DNA of 64,000 nucleotides from Petunia secreta. Its lineage: Eukaryota > Streptophyta > Magnoliopsida > Solanales > Solanaceae. The notes under the pieces were generated by a model. It saw only the letters and a program-made list of their open reading frames with translations. It did not search any database and was not told the DNA's origin. A program made the translations under genes and the position numbers. Of this stretch, positions 52,885 to 61,975 are shown one piece after another; within the stretch, counting starts at the first letter, position 1; each line of letters starts with the position of its first letter. The stretch spans positions 8,372,501-8,436,500 of the forward strand of contig JARKIP010000028.1 of NCBI GenBank assembly GCA_029990175.1. Reading direction: 5' to 3'.

Positions 52885-54234
52885 TGTTGCTCCCAAACGC
52901 ACACGCAAGTATACGCGGTCGCCAAGTAATAAAGTGACAAAGTCGAGTGTCGATCCCACGAGGACTGTGCAGACTAATACTTAGTAAACAATTTCTAACA
53001 AACTATCCAGGGGTTTTGTTCTTTGATGGTGAGAGTTTTTGTAACCAAAAAGCAGTAATTAAAGTGCTAGATGTGTAGTCAAGCAATGGTGAAAACTTTG
53101 GGTGTTAACAATATTAAGAGGACGGTCCAGGGTCAGAGTTACGAACAATCCAGTTGATGTATTCAATTGATTCCACTTCTTAAATCCCGGGTTACTAACT
53201 GACGGAGTAAATGTAATTATGAAAACCTTTCAGTTCTTCACAATCTATGCAAGCTACTTCAATCCCTATATGTCTATGGGTTAAATCACATGCACGCATT
53301 ACCGATCCTGTAATGAGTTAAACTAGGCAAGCAAGTATATGTCTATCCTACTCGCGAATTGGTTCCCCGATGCCCGGGTTCACAAACTAGTTCTATTCTT
53401 TCTTATTACGTAATTAGATTCTCTCTTTCGAGTTCAACCCAAAAACCATAGATAATGCATAATCATCGAGCTCTTAACAATTATACAAGTGAAATCAAGA
53501 AAGAATAAGTAACCCGTTATAGGATTCAATCAATGGGAATCAATCTTCAACAATCAACCTTCATGTAATACTCTAACCCTAGAACGTAAAGTTTAGCCAC
53601 ACATATTCATAATCACAAGGCAAAGATTTGATGTAATAATGAAATAATTGATGTAATAGATGAAAGATTAGGAATAACCCTTGTTCAATGAAGTATGTAG
53701 CTCTCAATATTGCTCCAAAATCAAGAACTCCCCACAAAAACTAAGTAAAGAACTATTTATAATGTTTCCAAACCCTTGGTAATAAGTTAGACCCGATGCT
53801 AGAAGGAATAGGGAATAAAAACGCGCACACGGGGCGCTATAAAGGGCGCCCCGCGCCTCGGAAAGCGTGAGAACAAACAGACTCCGCCATATTTTGCACG
53901 CCATGGCCCTGCGGCGCATAGGCAACCGCGCCTAGCCTCTGCGCGCGGTAGAGCACGCGGCGCATGGGCTAGGGCGCCAGGCCAAACTGCTCTTCCTTGC
54001 TCCATTTCACGCCTCGTGTCGTGCCTTTGTGTGCTCAATCCAATCTTCAATCAACATCCAATCAATTCTTGCTAAATCAAGCTCCTAAAAGCTCGAAATG
54101 TACTGCATAACAACCTGCACACGCACGACATAAAATTAGTGTAAAACCATAGGCACAAGCTATAAAACGAGCGAATAACAAGCTCAAACATGCGGTAATA
54201 TTAAGGAAACCTTGGCATAAAATGCCAAACATCA
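52885..54234 (-). repeat. 5' LTR of element G
   Basis: 1350 bp, almost identical to 41,818-43,168. Differences seen: a C missing from a run near 53,731 and about seven single-base changes, most in the GC-rich half (53,840-54,150). Confidence 0.93.
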
Positions 54235-54814
54235 TGAAGTTAACCGATTGACTAAGGTTAACAATGAGCGAATTGAGCGGATTAACGAGCTCACCAAGGA
54301 GAAGGACCTTCTTTCTGAAGAGAAGGAAGGGTTCGCACGTTCTGCGCAGGGTCTGGAGATTTTGCTTGAAGAATATAAAGCTTCGTTGAACAGATCGCTC
54401 GGTGAGCGTGGATCTCTTGAGACAGATTCGCTAAGGGCTAATGAAGAGTCCGTTAGAGCCAGAGCTGAGCTTCAAGCTGCCAAGGATCAGGTTGCCCAAT
54501 TGCTAAGTGTTCAAAATGCTTTATCTAAGGACTTGACAAACTTGCGTGACCAATCCGAGATCAAGGCGAAGCTTGCCGTGCTCGAGGCCAAGCGTACGTT
54601 GCTTGAGCAAGTCCAGACTAAGCAGATCAACGTCGAGGAGATGCTGCTCAAAACCAAGAATGCTGTTCGCGGAGTAAGACAAGTGCTGAATCTTTCTCTT
54701 GAGGAATCTGAGGCAGACGAAGATGAAGATGAGGATGACAACGAGAATTCGGGTGGCGATGGCAGAACTGGCGGAACTGGTGCGTCGAGTTCTGGTCTTA
54801 CCCCCAAAAACTGA
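54235..54814 (+). pseudogene. Element C aORF, C-terminal coiled coil and acidic tail
   Basis: This continues the exon broken by element G: RINELTKEKDLLSEEKEGFA, then a long heptad-like coiled coil, then LSLEESEADEDEDEDDNE and a Gly/Ser end, stop at 54,812-54,814. It aligns with the last exon of element B (36,558-35,849), and the acidic tail here is in the right frame. The whole aORF of C is broken by two elements and by stops in its middle part. Confidence 0.8.
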
Positions 54815-55595
54815 TGCCCCCAAAATTTGATTAAGTTGCAAGTTTGTACATCTGGCGAGAGCCGGATTAGTTGGTAGTGGACAGAGGTCTCGTAAGGACT
54901 CTCTGATCCTTGTATGGCCGGTTCCATTTGGCCTTTGATCACTCTGTAAAAACTTCTGTAAGCCGTTTTCGGTATTTTATCATTTTACAGGACTTTGTAT
55001 ATACAATTTTAGATCTTTGCCAATTCAATGACTATATTTAGCCTAAATTTTTGATCTTTCGTTTGTATGTATTGTGGCTTTTGTGCCTTAAGTTTAGGAG
55101 CTTTTTGAAGTTTGAACTTTATTAAGTTCTGGTCTCCAAAAGTCTGTCCAAATGTTTTAACTTAGCTTTCCCAAGGAAGAGGTCATAAGTTGTGAATAAT
55201 CTGCGCAGATATTTTATTCTGACCGAGTCGTGGTCAATAGATTTCTGGCCGAATTGTTGGCCTTTGCGAACGATTTTGCTTATCACCTTGATATTCGAAA
55301 GTCGTCGCAGGAATTTGTAGATTAGTTCTGGCCGAGTCGTGGCCGATAGTTTTATTCTGGCCGAGTCGCTGGCCTTGTGAACGACTTCTCTTATTTTCGT
55401 GGAAGCTTGTCACCCAAAAAGTTTTTTGAAAACTCGCCTTTTTGCAAGGTCTTTTGCCTTTATGAAGGTCTTATCTGGCCTACGGGGGCCTCTCACCACC
55501 CTCCTTGTTTTTATGTTGGAACACGGTAAGTGAGAACATAAAAAGAGTTAAGGCAAATTGAAGATAAAGGAACACATAAGACCAAACGAGGAGTG
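54815..55595. other. Element C spacer with degenerate GCCGAGTCG repeats
   Basis: No gene. Repeats of the kind GGCCGAGTCGTGGCC occur at about 55,220-55,380, and GAACGACTTCTCTTATTTTCGTGG relates to the repeats of element B at 35,270-35,370. Confidence 0.55.
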
Positions 55596-55669
55596 TGTCC
55601 GTTGTGAGATTCGAACCCACAGTCGTGAAGTTGAAGAACTTCGAGCTCTACCAGTTGAGCTAAACGGAT
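55596..55669 (-). tRNA. tRNA-Lys(CTT)-like sequence carried by element C
   Basis: Minus strand, 104 bases after the integrase stop. The acceptor ATCCGTT/AACGGAC has six pairs. The D-stem is GCTC/GAGC, the anticodon stem CGAAG/CTTCA with one weak pair, and the T-arm GTGGG-TTCGAAT-CTCAC. The anticodon loop has one extra base (TTCTTCAA), so decoding would be upset, while the A- and B-box promoters remain. It differs from the copy in element B by compensating and neutral changes in stems. Confidence 0.7.
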
Positions 55670-55773
55670 CTGACCTTGTTCAGGCCGTTAATACCATTTA
55701 GAAGAAGTGTAATAAAAGTGAGAATCATCACAAAAGTAAAAGGCAGGAAGAAAATAACTGATCGTTTTACCAC

Positions 55774-58700
55774 TCAGAAGTGATACCTTTTGAGGTGAAT
55801 TACGTTCCAACTGTTCGGGACAATTGAACCGTCTGGTCGTGCTAAGTGATAAGATCCCTTGCCGACTAATGCGATTACTTTGTATGGGCCTTCCCAGTTA
55901 GGATCTAGCTTCCCTGAATTTGCCTCCTGTGTGTTCTGGGACACTTTCGTTAGCACTAAGTCTCCAACTTGAAAACCTGGTACGCGCAGTCCCTGATTGT
56001 AATATTTTTCAATTCGTTCTTTTTGGGCGACTACTCGTACGAGCACTAACTCTCTTCGTTCTTCAAGGAAGTCCAGTTCTTCAGAAAGGTTGACCGAGTT
56101 GGACTCTTCAGTGGCATGTGCATATCGTAAGCTGGGCTCTCCAATTTCGACTGGGATTAAAGCATCTGCACCATACACCAATGAGTAAGGAGTCTCTCCA
56201 GTACTTATATTTATCGTCGTGCGATAAGCCCATAGTACACCAGGTAGCTCTTCTACCCAACACCCCTTTGCCTGCTCGAGGCGCTTTTTGAGGGATTCAA
56301 CAATGATTTTGTTGGTAGATTCTGGTTGTCCATTGGCAACGGGATGATATGGAGAGGAAGTAATCCTCTTGATGTGTAGGTCAACGAGGAACCTAGTCAC
56401 TTTCTGGCTGATGAATTGTGGGCCGTTGTCCATGACTATTTCCTTAGGTGCTCCAAAGCAACACACGACAAAACGCCAGAGGAAGTCGACAACTTCTGTT
56501 TGTCATATCCTTGCATATGCCGCCGCTTCGACCCACTTGGTGAAGTAGTCAGTAATGATTAACAAGAAGCGCATTCCTCGGGGCGCCGTGGGAAGAGGAC
56601 CGACTATGTCCATTCCCCATTTCATGAAGGGCCACGGGGAGATGATTGAGTGGAGTGGTTCCGCCGGTTGATGAAGAAGATGTGCGAACCTCTGACATTT
56701 GTCACATTTTTTGACAAACTCGTTCGTATCTTTCTCCATTTTATCCCAATAATACCCTGCGCGAATCAACTTGCGGGCTAATGCCTTGCCCCCGGAGTGA
56801 TTGCCACAGCAGCCTTCATGGACCTCCCACATCACGTAATTGGTTTGATTCGGTCCGAGACACTTTGCGAGAGGTCTTGCAAATATTTTACGGTAGAGAT
56901 CGCCGTTGACGATTGTATACCGAGCAGCTTTTATTCGGAGCTTGCGAGCGGCTTTTGTGTCAACGGGCAGAGTCCCATGAAGAAGATAGTTCGTGATTTC
57001 ATTCCGCAAGTCCCAGGTTGCGTTGATGGTGTTGACCTCGAACTTTTCCCGGTCTATGGTCATGCAAAGGAGTTGAACAACAGCTGAAGAGCTGGCCGTC
57101 CCTATTTCCGCTACCGACCCTAGATTTGCGAGAGCATCGGCTTCATGGTTCTCTTCTCGTGGAATCTGGAATGCCTCCCATTCATCAAACTGGGCCAGGA
57201 GTTCTTTCACACGGGCAAGGTACACCTCATTCTAGATTCTCGTGCAATGAAGCCTGCAGTCACCTGGTTGACTACCAGTTGAGAACCACTCTTGAGTTTG
57301 ATGACGCTTGCTCCATAATTTTGGGCTAACTCCAATCCTGCAATAACGGCCTCATATTCGGCCTCATTATTAGTAATAAATGGGCACTTGATGGCCTGCC
57401 TGACGGTCTCTCCGGATGGGGCGATGAGCACCAGTCCAAGACCGGATCCTTTGACGCTCGAGGAGCCGTCAGTGTATAGGGTCCATGTTCCATGGGCCTG
57501 CCCAGCATAAAGAACGACATCCTTTTCTGCCTCAGGATATACATTAATGCTAAAATCTGCCACGAAGTCTGCTAGAGCTTGTGATTTTATTGCTACCCTG
57601 GGTTGGTACGTGATATCAAATTCACTTAATTCTACAGCCCATTTTACTAACCTTCCCGAAAATTCAGGTTTGTGCAAAATATTTCGCAAAGGAAAGGTTG
57701 TTACCACAGTTATTGAATGACTTTGAAAATAAGGGCGTAACTTACGAGCAGCAGTTACTAGCGCTAATGCCAATTTTTCCAAGGGTTGATAGCGTGTTTC
57801 TGCGTCAATTAGAGCTTTGCTAACGTAATAGATAGGAAATTATTTACCTTTTTCTTCCCGAACTAGAACGGCGCTTACCGATGATTCTGAAACTGCCAGA
57901 TAAATCAGCAGCTGCTCCCCGTGTTGAGGTGTAGAGAGCAGTGGTGGATTGGACAGATACTTTTTCAGATCCTTTAGTGCTTGCTGGCATTCGGGGGTCC
58001 ATTCGAACTCCTTGTTTTGCTTTAAAACATCAAAGAAACTCTTGCATCGGTCTGATGATCGGGAAATGAATCGTCGCAGAGCTGCCACTCTTCCGTTCAA
58101 TTTCATGACGTCTTTCCGATTGTGGAGTACGTATGGAATTGACTCGATGGCTTTGATCTGAGCGGGATTGACTTAAATTCCACGCTGAGAAACGATGAAG
58201 CCCGGGAATTTTCCCGACCCGACTCCGAATGCACATTTTTCTGGGTTCAGCTTCATGTTGTACTGATCAAGAATCCAGAAAGCTTCCTTTAGATGCGCCA
58301 GATGGTCCTCTACTCGTTTGGACTTGATCAACATGTCATCGATGTACACTTCCATAGTCTTACCAATATGGTCATGGAACATTCGATTGACTAGGCGCTG
58401 ATATGTTGCACCTGCATTTTTTAACCCAAATGGCATAACTTTATAACAGTACGTACCTCTGCAGGTTATGAACGCATTTTTCTCCTGGTTATCGGGGTCC
58501 ATCAATATCTGGTTATATCCGGAATATGCGTCAAGGAAAGTGAGCACCTCGTGCCCGGCTGTTGCGTCAATCAGTTGGTCTATCCTGGGAAGGGGATATG
58601 AATCATTCGGGCAGGCTTTGTTTAGATCTGTGAAGTCAATGCAGACTCACTATTTACCTGTCATATCTGCGTGAGACCAGGCGAACGTTGTATGTCGCTC

Positions 58701-58913
58701 CTTGAGGAACTGGAGGATATCTCCTCGTAAGCGTTCGCTCAACTCAGTTCCTAAGTAAACCTTCCGTTCCAGCTTGTCCGCAAACAATTCTTCGGGTTCC
58801 AAAGCTTCCACGGTCGGCATGTGGCTCTCCCGTTCGTCAATCTTTGTGATGAATTCCGGGACCTCGTACTTTGTTTCTTCGTGTGGCATGTCTGGTCCCG
58901 GTTGCTATAATTG
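55774..58913 (-). pseudogene. Element C pol remnant: reverse transcriptase, RNase H, integrase
   Basis: It begins in the gag-protease frame after the TAG at 58,914-58,916; a second TAG (Gln CAG in B and D) follows four codons later. About 200 bp of reverse transcriptase coding sequence between ADMTG and VCIDFTD is missing at about 58,650. YIDDM is near 58,350. Second RNase H: YTDGSSSVKGS and NNEAEYEAVIAGLELA (57,207-57,782). Integrase: CDKCQRFAH (near 56,700), IVMDNGPQF and YHPVANGQPEST (55,774-56,466), ending HLKRYHF. At least five frame breaks. It is closely related to element B. Confidence 0.85.
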
Positions 58914-61163
58914 CTATTTGCTTTCTTCAGACAGCTTGAGAGCCACTGAATAGCAATCTCGAGCAGAGCGTTGCTCTCCTCGAACCTCACGTACTCCCCA
59001 TTCGGATGGGAACTTCAATACCTGATGATAAGTGGAAGGAACAACTTGCATATCATGGATCCAAGGTCTTCCCATGATGATATTGTAAGCCAAATCTGCA
59101 TCAACAACATGAAATGTCGTCTCCTTCGCCACCCCTTCGGCGAGAGTTATAAGGGTAGTCTCGCCAAGGGTCTTCTCACTCGAGTTGTTGAAACCGGAGA
59201 GAACTCGAGATATCGGTACGATCTTATCTGAAAGCTGCATCTCCCTTACAACTCGTGATTGTATAATGTTTCCAGAGCTGCCCGCGTCAATGAGCACTCT
59301 CTTGACGTCGAATTCCGCCACGCGTAATGTTATCACTAACGCATCGGCGTGTGGGAATTGCGAACCGTCTGCATCGGAGTCTTCAAATATTATTATCCCT
59401 TCTGATCGTGGGCATTTGGTGTTGGTGATGGAGACCTTTGCATACTTCTTCGCTGTGAAAGTAACGGAATCCACTTCGATTCCTCCTGAGATAACATTAA
59501 CTGTCCTCCTTGGAGAAGATGCTCGTGGAGGGCCAGGTTTATTCTGTTGCGCCTTCGCGTGAGTTTGCTTTCCCTTCTTGGTCAGGAACTCCTTCAAGAA
59601 TCCCTGTTTCAACAAATGAGCGATTTCATACCTTAGGACCTTGCAGTCCTCGGTGGTGTGTCTGTGGTCGCGATGGAATTCGCACCATAGGTCCCGGTTT
59701 CGCTTGCTTGGGTCGGTCTTCATGTCTTTCGGCCATTTGACCTTCTCTCCCATATCTTTGAGCGCTGCCACTACTTCAGACATTTCTACGTTGAAACTCA
59801 GCAGGCTTGGTACTCCACGAAGGCTTGACTCTAAATCATCTCTCCGGGACAGCCCCCTGTTGTTGCGGCTACGTCCTTTGGAATTGCTGCGTGACTGATC
59901 AGGGTACGGTTCGTAACGTACGTCTGATCTTTCCGTCTCCGTCTTTCCGCCAGAACCGCCGTTGCGTGCCTGAGTCCTTCCCCGGGTACCTGTTCCAATC
60001 AACCTATCTTCGTCAATACGTACCTTTGAGTTGTAGCAGTTGTAGATGTCCGACCAGTTGGCTGCTGGGAACTCGCGGAGAGACTCGTAGAGTCTACGCG
60101 TAGCCTCTAAGATCCTGATATCCAAATTGTTGGTGAATGCGATCGCTGCCCATCTGTCCGGTACTTTGGGTAGCATCATCTGTTCTCGTTGGAAGCGATC
60201 CACATATTTAAGAAGAGACTCATCGGGCCTCTGTTTGATCCGGAAGATATCCTCTACGCGAGTCTCCGTCTTCTGAGCGCCTGTGTGTGCCTTCACGAAC
60301 AGTTCAGCCATCTCTGCGAAGGACCCAGTGGAATTTGGTGGCAGCATTGAGTACCATCGCAGAGCTCCATCCGATAGGGTCTCTATGAACTTCTTCAATT
60401 GGACAAATTCGATCTCCTCATCGGTGAGATCGCTAGCCTTTATAAAGTTGCTGAACATCATGAGATGATCATTAGGATCAGATGTCTCACGATATCTCGG
60501 AAGTTTTGGCATCTTAAACATCTTAGGTATCGCCTTTGGGGCTGCTTCTTTCTTTCAAGGCCGCTGGGAGTACCGCTGGACATCAACCTTCTTTAGTGTG
60601 GGTGGAGCGCCCGGTATCTGGTCAATTCTCTCGTGGAGAGATTTCTTAAGCGCTTCCTGGCTCTCCTTGAACTGTTTGGTGAGAGCTTCCACGACGAGGC
60701 TCATTTCCGTAGATGCCATAGATCCTCCGTTCCGATTTTGGTTGATTTGGGTCGTTGGATCTATGGTCCCTCCGTTGTTTCGCTCTCCGCCTTGCCTTGA
60801 GGTATGCGAAGAAGGAGCGTCAAGGCCTGGTGTTACAGCATCAGCTCTTGCAGCCGGAGGGTTCGTCCTTCGGAGAGAGTTGAGTGCCTCACTTATCCCT
60901 CGATTGACCTCTGCCTGTTCCTGCATAAATGCGTAGAGCGTCTCCTGGAGGTACACTTGGCCAGAGAAGAGACTCCTATGGCGTTGTCTCCTGGGCGGAG
61001 TGGTGCTCTGAGAGCGCCTATGCCCATTTCGCTGCCTGACCGGTCCTTGGGAAGACTGTTGCTGCCCATCGGACGAATAATCGGGAGAATAATTGGGACT
61101 TGATGAAGGGGTACGTACCTGACTTCCGCCGGTAATAGTTCGTTGTGAACTGCTTTCTGCCAT
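58914..61163 (-). pseudogene. Element C gag-protease ORF, ending at TAG-CAA-TTA
   Basis: One frame from the ATG at 61,163 to the TAG at 58,916-58,914, broken by a single TGA at 60,557-60,555. It holds a Ser/Arg-rich N-terminus, capsid, a CEFHRDHRHTTEDC zinc segment (near 59,670), and protease with VLIDAGSSGNII (near 59,290) and MGRPWIH (near 59,070). The DCYSVALKLSEESK end before the TAG is kept here where B and D have an extra stop. This is the best preserved gag-protease of the B/C/D family in the window. Confidence 0.85.
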
Positions 61164-61244
61164 GTTATTTGTGAGACAAAAAGATCGACAAAAGAAATAT
61201 AATACTGGAAAAAGTAAACTATTAACCTATGAAGGCTATTGACC

Positions 61245-61264
61245 GGCTCCTATTGTGGTCGCCA
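61245..61264 (-). other. Primer binding site of element C (tRNA-Arg type)
   Basis: Minus strand TGGCGACCACAATAGGAGCC, three bases after the 5' LTR. It differs from element B at two positions in its second half. Confidence 0.75.
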
Positions 61265-61267
61265 AAT

Positions 61268-61970
61268 TGTTTAACCTAGATCCGATTTTAGGCCAATTAA
61301 TAATTAAATTTGTATTTGCGGAGTCACGATCAATAGTTTAGATTAAGAGTTTAAATGACGAATAGTGTTAATTACTAAAGTAGCGATATATTCGTAATTT
61401 CCAACGATGATAAATAATAATACGGAAACGAGATATAAACCAAAACAACCAAGGTTAAAGCGCTAGTGAAAAGAAGATAGTAGTAACCGTGTTGTATCAC
61501 TTAACCCCGGTGAGAGTTCTTCGTTACTGATCGCACTTAGAAGACTAGAGCGCAAAGCACTTAACGAATGTAAGCAAAGAACAGTATCTGAGTGAGAGAG
61601 TATTCTTATTGATATTGTAGGTCAGAAGTAAAGTTGTGTTACAATGGCTTAGAACGAGTGCTATTTATAGGCCTGATAGGCGTCCGTTGGGTTTTGTAAC
61701 CGCTGGGCACGTATCCGTTGGATATGTAACCGCCGGGTTGTAATTATTGCCTTTATGACTATCCATTGAGTGATCACACATGATCAGGTTAATAATTGCT
61801 CATTCATATCGTGTTGACTGATGAGGCGTTACATAGCTGCTTTGGGTCTGCTCGTGATAACCGTCTGGCTAGTTGTCTGTTCGCTAGATATCTGTTCGGT
61901 GGATCTTCTGCCCGTTCCATGTGGCGGACACGTATCACCTTTTAGATGATGTCAGCTTTTATCCAATACA
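61268..61970 (-). repeat. 5' LTR of element C
   Basis: 703 bp. In minus direction TGTATTGGATAAAAGCTG to TAGGTTAAACA. CTATAAATAG (minus) near 61,665 is the TATA box. The right edge is followed by the ACACC duplication and element D. Confidence 0.9.
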
Positions 61971-61975
61971 ACACC

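Larger units (their letters stand above)
41818..54234 (-). mobile_element. Element G: Athila-type retrotransposon, complete and young
   Basis: 12,417 bp with LTRs of 1351 and 1350 bp and TGAAG duplications at 41,813-41,817 and 54,235-54,239. It is inserted in the aORF of element C. Order in its own direction: 5' LTR, tRNA-Asp primer site, gag-protease-reverse transcriptase-RNase H in one frame, integrase (frameshift between them), an env-like ORF with a candidate splice acceptor, a long non-coding region, polypurine tract, 3' LTR. By eye only about eight differences separate the LTRs (about 0.6%), so this is the most recent insertion in the window. Confidence 0.93.
19015..61970 (-). mobile_element. 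Element C: Tat-lineage retrotransposon, complete but interrupted twice
   Basis: It is bounded by LTRs at 19,015-19,731 and 61,268-61,970 and flanked by ACACC at 19,010-19,014 and 61,971-61,975. It is inserted in gag of element D. Taking out elements A and G with one copy of each target duplication leaves about 11.2 kb, close to the 11.3 kb of the related element B. Order in its own direction: 5' LTR, primer binding site, gag-protease, leaky stop, pol, tRNA-Lys-like sequence, antisense aORF, hairpin, 3' LTR. By eye the LTRs differ at roughly 25 sites in 700, so it is older than G. Pol is broken by frameshifts and a deletion. Confidence 0.9.
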
